From positions 1,050,076 to 1,114,075 of the forward strand of contig VXAY01004336.1 in the NCBI GenBank assembly GCA_013399855.1: DNA of 64,000 nucleotides, read 5' to 3'. The translations under genes and the position numbers were made by a program. Below the pieces are notes generated by a model. It did not search any database. It was not told the DNA's origin and saw only the letters and a program-made list of their open reading frames with translations. Origin of the DNA: Oxyruncus cristatus. Taxonomy: Eukaryota > Chordata > Aves > Passeriformes > Cotingidae. This document shows, one piece after another, positions 12,962 to 24,970 of this stretch (positions are counted from its first letter, which is position 1; each line of letters begins with the position of its first letter).

Positions 12962-14108
12962 CTGGAGACACAGCAACAGAGAAGGCATTTAGCTTCATCA
13001 TCACGCATCATCAAAGCCACAGTTTGAGAATGGACAACAAGGGTCCTGAAAGGCTAAACCTTGGCTTAAACAATGTACATTTCAGAAATCAGAATCCTGC
13101 ATCTTCATTTGGAGACTGAAAGGCTGCAAGGAGGTAGTCAACAGTACCACACAAGCATTGTCAGCTGTAGATGGCCTCTAGCATTTATACTGCCAGTCCT
13201 AACAGCATAATCTCCAAGCTCTGAAGTTTAACAGGTGACCTACAGGTACCAATCCTGAATTTCTCTCATGTCATTATTTTCCCCACATTGTCAGAAATAT
13301 GCATTGGGAATGCTTCAGAGCAAAGAGCACAAATATGACACATCATCTTCTCAGGGAAGTCGCAGACTGCCGTGCCACTGCAGGCAAGAAACACAGCCTG
13401 CAAACCTCCCTGCACATGAACTCCACCCAGTTGACAAAGCAGCCCTTGTAAAATATCCACTCCAGAACACTGTCTTATGCTCAGAAACATTAAAAGTAAA
13501 AATCCTTAAATTTCTTTGTCAGAAGGGAAGGATAACAAGACTGCCTTCCCACTGCTTTTCACATGCAGAACAACCATACCAAATTTAGTAGGTTACAAGA
13601 CATGACCTAAATCCCTGTTTATGTTCTTTTTCTCAAAATGCCACCTGAGGTAAGATCAGCTCTAATCATACAGAAAAGTACTTGGGTACATAAGATTTCT
13701 GGGGTTTGCTTTTATTTGACAGTACGTGATCAAGCACCCTTACTGGCACAAGCAGATGGCACAGCAGCTTCTTTTAAGCAAATCATTCTGAGCAGTTTCA
13801 GTTGTTCAATTATTTTAATTTTCTAATCAGCTATTCACTCTAGAAACAGGACTGCAATCAGGTCACAGACCATGTGATGCCACACGGGATTCCAAAAATC
13901 TCAAAAATACACGCGAAAACTGTTTAAGCACAAATTCAAGAAAACAGGCGTCTCGTACAGTTAACACACCAAATGGGCAGCAATTATTTGTCAGATATCA
14001 ATTACTTTGGACTTCCTCCCTCCCAGTCTTTGGGGAACTTGACTGAGTTTGGGTCTTGACATGAGTACAGTGGGTTTGTTTGTACTGGGTGGGTGGATGA
14101 AGTCTCAC

Positions 14109-14133
14109 CTTGGGAGATTGGCTGCCTTTGAAA
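14109..14133 (-). CDS. Candidate 25-base microexon
   Basis: Strong acceptor (CATTTCTGTTGTACCAG, AG at 14135-14134) and strong donor CAAG then GTGAGA (14108-14103) enclose 25 bases. In phase 0 to 1 it gives FQRQPISQ, which links the two neighbours. Both splice sites are good but the exon is very small and all frames are open. Confidence 0.4.
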
Positions 14134-14805
14134 CTGGTACAACAGAAATGAGCAGCAATGGAGGGATTTAAGGGAGATGGGTGTCTTCATGTAAATGCTT
14201 ATAAATTAGAAATAATAACAAGAAAAATGAAGGCATAAACATATTCAGAGTAATGTAGCATTACAGCTACTCCATTATTACAGGCCTGCTGTAGTATTGT
14301 TACTCTGGTATTTGATAAAGAAAAAAAAATTTAAAAACATGGTGAGAAAAAAAGAGATTTTTCCAGCCTTGCCTCGTTTTGTACAACAAAGCACAACAAG
14401 AGACTACCAACCAGAAATATACGCTTGTATTATTACAAATTTTCCTGATATTCCAAATTACTGTACTTTAATCAGTAATTCTGAACAACATTCATTTCAG
14501 TCTCAAAACCAAAGCAACTTTGCAAGCACAAGGATGTAGCAACTCATAGTTTGAGATCCCTGTAAGTTCACATTTGACAAGTCAGAGGGAAAAAAAGTGA
14601 ATGTGGTCATTAATTGCAGCTAGTAAATCTGTTCCAGACGTGTTTCTTGGCCAACAACTCCAGCAAGTTCAAGTACAAACACTTTTATTTCCAAGTTGAG
14701 TGAAAATTTCAACAACTATCAACTGGTCAGGATAGAAGACATCCCAAAAATCCCCAGAAGGTTGTTAGATGTAATGCTTAAAAAGAAAAACTTGCGACAA
14801 AATAC

Positions 14806-14931
14806 CGTGGAAAAAGAAGTTTGCAACTTTTTGTGTAGGCAAATATTCAGCTTCACAAATTCCTTCCCTTCTGCCTGTTGAAATTGGACTCCCTTCCTTT
14901 TTATTTCGCCACTAAGTTGCTGGTTTAGAAT
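14806..14931 (-). CDS. 126-base exon
   Basis: Acceptor CCATATTCTTTGCAG (AG at 14933-14932) begins a phase 0 frame with the lysine- and glutamine-rich stretch EIKRKGVQFQQAEGKEF. The proposed donor is ACG then GTATTT (14805-14800), phase 0; it is mediocre and an earlier TTT then GTGAAG would also keep phase. The coding look is good; the 3' end is uncertain. Confidence 0.5.
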
Positions 14932-15648
14932 CTGCAAAGAATATGGTCTGTAGCACCCAAATTTACATCTGGTGCTAGTAATGTTACCAGTCTCCTATGG
15001 GAAATACTTATCACTGAGCTGAATATATTCATATTTACAGATGAAAGTATGGTATGAATGTATATGTGTGCATGCATCTGCACCGATATATATATTAAAG
15101 TAGCTGCACAGTTATCAGTCAGCTTCTCTTCTCCAAAGTGCTCAGAACTGCACTTTAAAAATATTTTTATGAAACTGTTTTTTATTTATAGACTACATCC
15201 TGAGTTTCAGCCTTTATCCAACAAGCTGGAGCCTTTTATGACACATGTAGTTTCCTGCTTCGCTGTCCAGTATCAACAAGTCTTTGGGCTTTTCTTCTGA
15301 AAAGACTTTTCATCCTCACTTACTGTGTTCTTCCTCTCTTTCATTCTCTTGCTAAGTATGAAATCAAAGTTTTAATAGTTACAAAAATACACAGACTCTC
15401 ACAAAAAAGAAGCCAAACCTGATTTAGAAGTATTCGTGAATGAACAAATGAATGGGCTCCTTATTCTAATAATCCCAAAGGAATCAATCTAAGCCTTCAA
15501 ACCTCACTCAAGTCTACCGTGAGTTTTCCATAATCCAAACTAAAGTCTTTAAAAATGTAGGATTTCTTTACAAAGAAATAAGCTGATATGGATGCACAGC
15601 AGCAGACGATTAAGCATTTGATAACTTGATGCTTTGATAAGGCGTTAC

Positions 15649-15688
15649 CTTAATCGCTGTCACTGGAGGAAAAACTGAAGTCAGGAAA
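15649..15688 (-). CDS. Candidate 40-base exon
   Basis: Donor AAG then GTAACG (15648-15643) ends FLTSVFPPVTAIK. The acceptor TTTCAG (15690-15689) gives phase 2, matching the exon at 16097. Several other AG sites lie close by in a pyrimidine-rich tract (one at 15716-15715 gives a 66-base phase 0 version), so the 5' end was chosen by phase. Confidence 0.45.
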
Positions 15689-16096
15689 CTGAAACTAGAA
15701 GATACTGGAAGAATCTAGCTATTCAAATAAATAAGATATACTTTCTGTGTCAAAAGAGATATGAAAGCTCTCTTCAGCCAAACCTCTGTGAGAGAATAAA
15801 GTTATTTAACAAAGCTGAACAGGTATAGAAGATCTCAGCCTTCAACTAGAAACAAGGGAATATTTACCAATGTGTATTGTGCCAAAACTATTCAACCTGT
15901 TTAATGCAGACCTTAATTTTCACAGGCAGGAGGTACAGACTCACTACTCTCACATCTCCATAACTTTCAGGTAAAAAAGCTCACATCAAACATGAATTGA
16001 AAGGTGTCAATTTAGAGAGCACAATTTTCAGAAACATTAATTTGTGGAGTTTTGTTAGGAAGGGGCCATATCCACTAAATCCAGCAATTTCTATAC

Positions 16097-16173
16097 CTGT
16101 AGACAGATTCGTTTTCATTAACAACAACAATAAAACTAAACTGTAATCTGTCGGCATAGTCAGGATTAAGCCA
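16097..16173 (-). CDS. 77-base exon, among the best supported
   Basis: Acceptor with a long pyrimidine context (TTTATCTTTAATATGATTCC, then TCCAGCTTTTCAG; AG at 16175-16174) and a strong donor CTACAG then GTATAG (16096-16091). Phase 0 to 2, 25 codons, including WLNPDYADRLQFSFIVVV and NENESVY. The alternation of hydrophobic beta-like residues and a loop of Asn and Glu is typical of folded protein. Family not recognised. Confidence 0.8.
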
Positions 16174-17850
16174 CTGAAAAGCTGGAGGAATCATATTAAA
16201 GATAAACAGAAAACTCATAAGTTGGGCAGTTCCCACAATTAACATTAATATGTTTGCGTTTTGCACAGCATTACATTAATTATTACTCTGTATTACTTTT
16301 GCTGACTAATAAAAGCATAAGTATCTTCGATATTGGAGGTTTTACTTCTGAGATGGAACAAGATTCACTTTTTCTGACTTTATACACAGTTGTTAAAAAT
16401 ATTCACCCCAACACAGATCGATAGTAATAAATTTCATTGCAAAGTAAAACACCTATAAGGAACTAAGAGGAGCCTTATTCGCCACGAAGTTTGATGAAAA
16501 TACTGCTAATTTTCCCAAGCAAGAGTTACATCAACTGGACAACTGAAAGGCAGCAACATTGTTAAGTCTCATGGTTTCACTACCACTATTATTGCTGTGA
16601 GTATCTCACTAGGAGACTCTGGATCAGCACAGCTATCCATCCACTATATATTATCAGGGAAACTTACAGTACATTTAAAGAAGCACAAAGTGCACTAATC
16701 TCCTAAATGTTAATTACATTGACCCAAAGCTTCAATTAGAAGTAGATTACCAAGTCCAACACAGTAATATTTTTGTTTGCTGGTGTGTATGTACACGTCG
16801 AGAATCATATCTACAAGAAGAGACAAAAAGCAGTTTATCTTCCTTAGTTTTCTCCCCACATTCTCAAATACTTTCTTTTCTAGTCTCTGAGACCAAGGGT
16901 TTCATTTAAGGTTTGTATCAGTTATAATAATACAATAGGGAAAAAAAAAAGGAACATAGAAAACCAGGTTTTCAGGCCAGCATGGTACCTGGTTCTGCAG
17001 TAGAGGTTTTGTTTTATTAGAGTTAAAAAATAAATGAAAATATGTATAGACATCACAACAGAAAAATTAGAGTGGGCAGCCCGGTAAAACAGGACTCCAA
17101 AGATGAGTAAAAAGAGATGGTTGTTCTCTTGACAAAGAAATTGTCTTAGAGGAAAATGAAGGGCAGGAAAAGTAAAGTATTTGAACAAAGTAGCAGCATG
17201 AATGGACTGATGGGTTTCCATCCTGCCACTCTCTTTGTGCACCTGAGGGACAACAGTCAGATGCCAAACAAATTAATGACAACAAAAAAGCAATTAGAAT
17301 TCAGTCTCCTAAGACAGGTGGTTATCAAAGAGGATAAACACAACTGTTATGGAAAACTATTCCTTCAAAAAACTCCACTGAAAAGCAGCAGATGATTGAA
17401 AGTACTCCCCAGCTGAAAGTATAAACACAGTTCAAGGGGTACCAACTAAAAACTGAAACTGGGAATTTATGAACTGAGTTTATATACTAATGTACAATCT
17501 CCTACCCTCTTCAGTCTCTGAGAATATACATCTCTTGCCAAGGGACTTGAAAGAAAAAAGACTGTACACTTGTGAACATTCCTGGGTTCAGTGACAACAA
17601 CCAACTTAAGAGTTCAAAGACAGACTGCAAATGGTAAGGGAAACAAGGTATATGAGGAAAAGTAAAATGATTCAAATGTGGGGTGGTGTGAGAAGCAGAA
17701 AAGGCCCTGACACCATGCAAGCACTGCTCAGCAATAAGGAAAACATCACTGTATTATCAACACTGGTTTCAGCACAAATCCAAGACAAGTCTCCATACCA
17801 GCTACTACAAAGAAAATTAACTCCATCCCAGCCAAAACCAGCACAAAGTG

Positions 17851-18100
17851 ACAGGAGAAGATAGATTTAAGAAGGGGCCTGTTACCATGATTTATTTTAA
17901 GTAAATAAGACTCGGAAATTTAATCAGAACAATCAAGTTACTTAAGTTTTCCCCATGAAAGGGAATAGAGAAATACCATACTGCCTTATTGCTACAAACA
18001 TTACAGAGAACCATAAAACAGGGAATGGAAGTTGAAACTAAAGCAAAATAAGAGATTCTTTGTATGAGTTTTTGGTGACTTCTCTGTCAGTTAAAAAAAG
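17851..18100. repeat. First copy of a perfect 250-base direct repeat (assembly artefact)
   Basis: Bases 17851-18100 recur without a single difference at 18102-18351, with one N at 18101 between them. A perfect repeat abutting a single N is what an unmerged contig overlap looks like. It lies in non-coding intron sequence. Confidence 0.95.
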
Positions 18101-18101
18101 N
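18101..18101. other. Single-base assembly gap
   Basis: One N joins the two identical 250-base copies; a join mark rather than an unknown base. Confidence 0.95.
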
Positions 18102-18351
18102 ACAGGAGAAGATAGATTTAAGAAGGGGCCTGTTACCATGATTTATTTTAAGTAAATAAGACTCGGAAATTTAATCAGAACAATCAAGTTACTTAAGTTT
18201 TCCCCATGAAAGGGAATAGAGAAATACCATACTGCCTTATTGCTACAAACATTACAGAGAACCATAAAACAGGGAATGGAAGTTGAAACTAAAGCAAAAT
18301 AAGAGATTCTTTGTATGAGTTTTTGGTGACTTCTCTGTCAGTTAAAAAAAG
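18102..18351. repeat. Second copy of the perfect 250-base repeat
   Basis: Identical to 17851-18100. Unique sequence continues on both sides, so the true locus most probably has one copy. Confidence 0.95.
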
Positions 18352-19640
18352 TCAATTAAATGTCCTAAAAATGACATCAGTAAAGTGGTTAATTTTCAAA
18401 TTTAAAAATACCAGTGTACTCTGAATTGCTACTGATGATCTAGAGAAGATATCAGCATACACTATCTCAAAGAGTTATTCCCAAATATAAAGGTTTCTGA
18501 ATGTCAGCCAGGGTATAACCCCAGAAGTAAAACAAATTCTGAACTGTCCTCCCTTTGAGTTTGCAATTTAGCTTTATTAATTTTTCATAGTCCCCACAAA
18601 AGATAACCACTTTGTTGTCCATAAGATGCAAGCTAAGTAATTGGTTTGACTTTAGAGCAGACAATAGAAGCAACCATATGCTATAACCATCTTTGCTGCT
18701 ATTTGGGAGAAATCTTAAGACATTGATGCAAATATACATGAGAGCAATTAATTATATGCAGCTGAAGAGGGAATCATGTATGTTACACTACCCTGCCTGC
18801 GTTCTCATAACAAACTTCCCAGAAATCAGCTGTACTGATCTGCTGGGTAGATTTTGAACTCTACTAAGCATAAGAAAAGCATGGAAATATAAGCAAAACT
18901 ATGCATGAGACAGATTTTAGACCTGACAAGGTCTCTCTGGCTTTTAATAGCGACACCATTATCATTTTAAGAATGATACTCTGGAACACACAGACACTTC
19001 CAAAACCCTTTGCAACATCAAAGTTACACAAATGTTCCTTAATGCCTTCAACAGATTTGGACTCATGACTGTCTTTGTAGCAAATCCAGCCACAATAAGA
19101 GAAGCACATTTTTATGCAAATTATAAAACAAATTTGCTGTAGCCTCTAATTTTTCTGTCATCTTGGCAGATCTGCACACAACAAGCTGTGCAAGCGACAG
19201 GGGAGTCCTAACCCTTCCACCCTGATGGTGAATCCCCACATGGGATGAGTTACTTCTCCCTTGGATGTGACCAACGGACAGTGACCCACATTAGAAACAA
19301 TGCAAGTGACATCCAATCCCATTAAATGATCAGATCAAGACAGCTCTTAGGTTTTCAGGATGCAGTGAGATGCTGAAGTAAAACCTGCCCAAATAATTTT
19401 GCCAGGGAACAATGCCAGGAAACTGCAGAGTGGTTCTCCAAAGTACCTGAATGACCAGAGGCAGTACGGCAGTTTCATCAGATCTATGGGAAATCAGGAA
19501 GTAAGAAAGTGCCAAAAGGTTATTGAATACCAAGCCATGAACACATTTTGGAAAAGTTTTAGGTCACCTTTGTTTGCTCACTGGCCAACTTAACAAGAAC
19601 CGAATTTACAATACAAGCTTGAGAACTAGAACAAGCACAA

Positions 19641-19704
19641 ATTATTAATAAAGAGACATTTGCACACACAGAGGACAAAAAACCTCACCCAAAAAAAAAA
19701 AAAA
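19641..19704. repeat. Left member of a near-duplicate at a gap
   Basis: This A-ending segment (ATTATTAATAAAGAGACATT and on) reappears in damaged form at 19721-19784 after the N run. Most of the length aligns, with changes that turn mixed bases into runs of C or A. Confidence 0.8.
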
Positions 19705-19720
19705 NNNNNNNNNNNNNNNN
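19705..19720. other. 16-base assembly gap
   Basis: Run of N inside an A/C homopolymer-rich stretch. Confidence 0.99.
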
Positions 19721-19784
19721 ATATTAAAAAAAGGGACATTGGCCCCACAAGAGGCAAAAAAACCCCCCCCAAAAAAAAAAAAAA
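19721..19784. repeat. Corrupted copy of 19641-19704, followed by A/C-rich low complexity
   Basis: Reads like the left flank written with errors: GACATTTGCACACACAGAGG has become GACATTGGCCCCACAAGAGG, and the C and A runs are longer. Low-complexity A/C runs continue to about 19860. Probably a low-quality read end or gap filling. Confidence 0.75.
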
Positions 19785-21053
19785 CCCAAAAAAAACCCCA
19801 TCACACATCAAACAAAAAAACCCCACTAGAACAAACAAACAAACCAAAATAAAAAAACCAGGCCCTCAGGAAGAAATAAGAGACAACTAGCAGGATGAAT
19901 CAGCTGAGGCAAACAGTCATTGACTTATTGATTCATTACACATGACCAAAAAACAGATGGACATTACAGCCTGTAAAGGCAAATTTTCCTCTAGCCTGAA
20001 AGACTCTCCAGCCCACACTTCTACATGCAAGTTTCCAGGTAAAGACTTTTCATCAGCAAGTTATTAAACCCCCAAAGTAGCAAGAATTCATTTTAATCTC
20101 TATTCATTTGAGGACAGCCACTTGCTTACCCTGCTTCATACCCAGACTGTCATTTCTCTCTTCACAACCCAATGTAACCAGGAAGACTAACTTGGTTCCT
20201 GATTATTCAACTGTAATTGTTTATCTTCGGATGTTTTACAACTGGAGGAGAAAAGATACAAACAGGTGAAAAAACTCAGTTTTGACTTTGAATCAGTCAA
20301 CAAGTGAAATGTTAGTAATAAGAGACATGAAACAGATACATTACCCATGACAGGAAATAGTAAGTCTACAGTTGGGCTTCAAAACAAAACCCCACAGTCC
20401 ACTTTGCTGGGAATAAGAAGATATACAAACGTTTGACTCGGGGTCAGGCCATGGGGTCAAACATACAGAGAGGATATAAATCAGAGATTATTTCTAAAAC
20501 TTACTTTGTAAAGCAGAAGACAGTGAGTACTAAAGCATTTATAAAAACATATCAACATGAAAAAAAGGCAAGTACAAGGGCGTTCAGATGTCAGCCAGGC
20601 ACAGATGTGCTGCCTGCTTCAGCAGTCAGTCCTAATCCCTGTCACCAGCCAAGCCTGGGAACCTGGCTCTCATGTCCAGGTTTTGTCTGCATCAGACCAA
20701 AAGCAGGGGAGCTTCCCAAGACCCCACACTACTGACCGAGATGCGGACAAAGTTTCCTTAAGTCAACACACCTCAGAGTACACACACACTAAAAACTTCT
20801 CCTATCAACTACATTAAAGCATGACTGCTGTTTATTAAATACCTAATATAGGACTGCAAGAAACTACGAGGAGTTTAATGCTTCCCTTTGTGAGCTGTTT
20901 CAATACTTCACTATCATTGATAGGAACAGTAAAATGGTATCACACTTGCAGGGAAAAAGAGTGCTGAGTATAAGATATTGATGATTTAACTTTAATGAGG
21001 CGGCAGGAGTCCTTACATCATGCCCAGTGAAGCATGGAAATGGGATGTCTTAC

Positions 21054-21073
21054 CAAAAGCCTTCCTCGCTGGG
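21054..21073 (-). CDS. Candidate 20-base microexon
   Basis: Acceptor CACTTCTTGTAG (AG at 21075-21074) and strong donor TTTTG then GTAAGA (21053-21048). Phase 1 to 0 gives QRGRLL and would join the exon at 21186 to the one at 16097. Tiny, and all frames are open; supported mainly by phase and the good splice sites. Confidence 0.35.
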
Positions 21074-21185
21074 CTACAAGAAGTGAAGCCCATCTCCAGG
21101 CCATGGGCTCAGTGCTTCAGACAACTCAGCAGATGGTTATAAAAGTAGGAATTAAGCATAACATGCCAGCTCTGCAAAAGTCTAC

Positions 21186-21220
21186 CTTCATCAGAGGCAT
21201 TTAATAACAACTTTTTCAGG
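21186..21220 (-). CDS. 35-base exon
   Basis: Acceptor with a C/T tract (CCTTCTCTGCTTCTCG about 15 bases upstream; AG at 21222-21221) and donor GAAG then GTAGAC (21185-21180). Phase 2 to 1, LKKLLLNASDE. The phase fits the exon at 22235. A 23-24 base tandem duplication lies in the adjoining intron at 21259-21315. Confidence 0.5.
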
Positions 21221-21258
21221 CTGCACACCACAATTTCGAGAAGCAGAGAAGGAAACAT

Positions 21259-21315
21259 GTATACTGATGTATACTGATGCAACTCCAGCTTTGTATACTG
21301 ATGCAACTCCAGCTT
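21259..21315. repeat. Small tandem duplication, unit 23-24 bases
   Basis: The unit GTATACTGATGCAACTCC plus AGCTT occurs at 21269-21291 and 21293-21315, with a further partial copy (GTATACTGAT) at 21259-21268. The two full units are identical, so the duplication is recent or under-corrected. Confidence 0.9.
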
Positions 21316-22234
21316 AGAAACAGGCCATTTGAGGCAATTCTGTATAGGAGTAAAAAAATACAAGATACCATGATTGCTTCCTTTTCTTTGTTTACAGCTA
21401 ATTATAAAAAAATGTTCACTGGTTAAAAGATTTTAACGAAAATGCGTATTATTTCTGGACAGAATTTCAGTGCAATGGTACAGCACTTCCATAGCCCAGA
21501 AGTAGCAAATCCAGGACCCTGTTCATCTCCAAGGAGCAGGAAGCTGGCAAACAGGCAAGGGGCAAGCAGCCAAACCAACCACTACCGCTAAGAGCAGTAT
21601 AAATCAACAGTTTGAATCAAAAGGCTTTACACTTCTCTTCTAAGGACTTTGCCACTTATTGCTCCTTTTATAAACATTTATCAACCTTGGATTGGGTCAC
21701 TATGGTAAGGCCTGAAAGGGGCACCAGTTGGAGAATACTCCATGGGTTTGACCTTGGTTTGGGCCACTTGACTGTCATATGTCAAATCTAAGGAGTAAAA
21801 CCTAAGAGACTACATTCTCACTGTGTTCGGACATAAACATAACTTAGCATAGCATAACATAAAATTTTGAAACTTTTCTTACACCTTATAAATAAAAATA
21901 TCAAGCAGTCACATCATGTCACTAGATGCAGGGCAAAAAAACACAGACAGGCAATAGGGCTTTTCCATAGGTTGCCACATGCACAGTCTTCCTTTGGTAA
22001 CTCTTATCCTCACTTAACAGCACTGAGGCCAGGGAAGAAGGAAAGGACAGTATTTTTAAAAAAGCTTTCAAAGCAGAAACAGAATCCACAAAGTAGATAG
22101 TTATTTCAAAGCACAAGTCATAAATGAAAAGATGCACAGGAACTTTCAACTAGTCAGTCACACACCATCAGTCCGTAAAGCAAGAGCTCTCTTCTACCCT
22201 GAAGCCAAAAGGTAACTGAGAGAGATCTTCCTAC

Positions 22235-22334
22235 CTTGTCACTGATTCTGAAATCACATAGCGATTCTTTTTAAATAATGGAGATGGACCTCTAAGACAC
22301 TGCTTAACCTTCAAAATTTTAAAAGAATCCACAG
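22235..22334 (-). CDS. 100-base exon
   Basis: Donor AAG then GTAGGA (22234-22229) directly precedes an in-frame stop, as expected of a true exon end. The proposed acceptor is TTTTCTTAG (22336-22335); nearby AG sites at TGATCAG and TTTTGAAG are alternatives. In phase 1 to 2 it includes VDSFKILKVKQ and CLRGPSPLFKKNRYVISES. Strongly coding in appearance, with basic residues and a GPSP turn. Confidence 0.65.
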
Positions 22335-22820
22335 CTAAGAAAAGTGTACTGATCATTTCAGTGACAAAAAAAATCTTCAAAAAACACAAGCAACATTTTT
22401 CTATATCAAAATATGTATTTTTCACTGGAGACAATCACACATCCCTAAAGTTGTGCATTTTGATGATTCCATCAGATTAATGAAATATTATATGGCATTC
22501 CTCCTTGCAGAAGTTGACAACATGATGCTCCTGCAGAAAATTTTGTGCAAGTTCTCTACAAAGATAGGCACCCAAACAAGTACTAAACCCCAAACACTGA
22601 ATTTGAACATTCTGAAGCTTAATATATGAGGCACCTAAGGAGGTGCTTGTGTAACACACAAAATTAAGTAATAAAAGCACTACAGACAGAAGGAACAAAA
22701 TTTTAAATTAAGTCCAACACCTAAAGAGGTATCTATCTTAATTTTCATTGCAACGCTGTAATTTCTATTGCTACATTTGTGTACTGTAAAAACAATGCAT
22801 TTAAATTTCCAGTTATCCTC

Positions 22821-22983
22821 ACAGGATCTTAGAACAGTTTGCATTGGAATGGAACTTTAAGGGCCATCTAGTCAAGCTCCCTGCGGTGAGCAGGGACATC
22901 TTCAACTAGATCAGGTTGCTCAGAGCTCTGTTCACCCTAACCTTTAACATTTCCAGGGATGTGGCATCTACCACCTCTCTATG
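22821..22983 (-). mobile_element. CR1 LINE 3' fragment
   Basis: Read on the plus strand it matches the reverse complement of the CR1 3' region: GGAATGGAACTTTAAGGGCC, then ATCTAGTCAAGCTCCCTGC, GAGCAGGGACATCTTCAACT and GTTGCTCAGAGC. Diverged and 5' truncated. It sits in an intron of the minus-strand gene. Confidence 0.85.
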
Positions 22984-24716
22984 ATAATAAAAAAAGGGAT
23001 AAATTTTCAGAAGCATGTTTTCTCAGTCCCTGCTGAGAAAGCGTTTCATATAATACAATTCAAGCAGAATATGTTTCAATTTGCTTAACACAAACCAGAA
23101 AAGAACAATTTTATTATACTTTCAGGAAAAATACCAAAAGTCATCATTTGGTCACTAACTAAAAAAAATTAAAATATGTGGGATGTGAACAAAATTTGAT
23201 AGGTATTCCTAAACTACATTTGACATTATTCTCTCATGTTTTATGTTTTTAACAATCTTGATTATCTTTGCTCCCTTTACAGGCAAATAACATAACTATG
23301 CAAGTTAGCTTTTTAATCCAGCAAATTTCAGGTGATTTTCAACATTCAAAGAATTGTTGGGAACAAACTTTCTTTGTACTGATAATACTTCAGCACTTAG
23401 ACTGCACAGCAATTTAATCAGGATGTTATAATTTAGTCCTGTGTGGGTGTCAACTGATTTGCTTCAAAGTCTGCTTCACATCTACAGAAGTTATTCACTA
23501 AGAAGATGAAATTATATTAGTCACACGGGCTGACTACAATGTCTAAAGCTTCTGCATATCTCCCTTTGGGAAGTTAGGACCTGCAACTCCACACATTGGA
23601 AGACTTTCCCTAAAAGCAGTAACTATATGTCTCAATTTTTGTCAGCACAAACCCAAGTTTTCCTGGGCAGATAGGTTTAATTTGATAGGTCCTGTAGCAG
23701 TAGATAGACAGGTTTTTCAAACTCTCCCACATCCAAAAGATATTGGGCAGGAAAAGGAGAAGTGTTGATACAGGAATTCTGAACACGAACTTTTTAATTA
23801 AAATGACCTTTTCTCCCTCAATTTTGCACTCCTTGATACACTGCTAGACATGAAAATACAAACTAAAGTTCTAAACCCTCACATTTGAAGGAACTACTCC
23901 AGAAACAACTTCAAGATGCCAACACAGATGGCATCTAATTTAACCTATTTTTTTTATGTCAAGTACAACATCCAGCAAACAGCATTTTTTAAGAGAAGAC
24001 TCTCACTTGATTTACAGAACTTGCAAATTGATGGAAAATTCATTACATCCCTCTGTGTAAGTTGTTCCATGATTAATTATCCTAATTTAACTACCTTTGC
24101 TTTCAGTTCTACAGTGACACAGAAGCTTAAGGTAAAATTAAAGGCTTCATACAACTGTTTTCCCTAAGTTTGTTCAAATCTCTGATATAGTAGATTACCA
24201 TAGCTAGGAGAGCCAAGAATTTCCCTATTATTCCAGTTTCCTTATTTAACAGCACTCATCCCAGTGTTTCCAGCACAGATATTTAACACCAGGCCAAGGC
24301 ACTGGTGCTGTGTAGCTAAACACATAGGGCAGTGGCTGCTGAGGAAGAGAAGAAGGAAAGCTACACAGGGCCAAATGAGGGATTTCACATTTTATTATCT
24401 CCCAATGAATTAAAACAACAATTGGAGAGCTTCCATATTTATTTATTTTGCTGACAGGGATGTTTTCAGGAAAACAAAAAATTCAATCCTGTGGCCAAAT
24501 GTTGTTATATCAGTATCAGAAGACTTCTGGGTGGAACGTGATCACACACGCATCAGAAGGCTGAGGCAGCGCTGGAAGGCTGGGGCCATGGCATGGAACT
24601 GAACAACAGGCACACATGGCCAGGGGAAATGCCAAGGGTACCCAGCCCCAAGCAGGGCCCTGCACTGAGAAACACATAAAGAACATGCTCCTTTGATGGA
24701 GATCAAAAATACAGGG

Positions 24717-24970
24717 GGGAAGAAAGACATTGGGGTGCTGGAGTGTGTCCCGAGTCTCTCCTACCAAGCAACAAGTGACTTGTGTGAAGGAAGGTTTAGG
24801 TTGTGTATTAGAAAAATTTCTTCATCAAAAGAGCTGTCAAGCATTGGAACAGGCTGCCCGGGGAAGCGATGGAGTCAGGGACATGTTTTAGTGCTAGACT
24901 TGGCAGTGTTAGGTTAATGGTTAGACTCAATAATTTTAGAAGTCTTTTCAACCCTAAATGACTCTATTTT
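24717..24970 (+). mobile_element. CR1 LINE 3' fragment
   Basis: CR1 landmarks in order: GACATTGGGGTGCTGGAGTG, then AAAAATTTCTTCATCAAAAG, GCATTGGAACAGGCTGCCC, and the end TTAGAAGTCTTTTCAACCCT. Part of the usual middle seems deleted between about 24755 and 24785. It lies in an intron, opposite in sense to the gene. Confidence 0.85.

Noticed and set aside
16922..17285. Overlapping minus-strand frames after a good acceptor (GTCCCTCAG near 17246)
   Set aside because: Two frames are open and there is no clear donor; cannot decide whether it is an exon.
18467..18739. 90-codon minus-strand frame with a usable acceptor before SNQLLSLHLMD
   Set aside because: No good donor before the stop in any useful phase, and it is not needed if the 21054 exon joins 16097.
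18864..19109. Minus-strand protein-like frame containing CYKDSHESKSVEGIKEHLC
   Set aside because: Donor candidates are weak and none fits the exon chain; left out rather than forced in.
21922..22149. Minus-strand frame with a strong acceptor before LLSEDKSYQRKTVHVATYGK
   Set aside because: No donor, and its phase conflicts with both neighbouring exons, which already join each other in phase.
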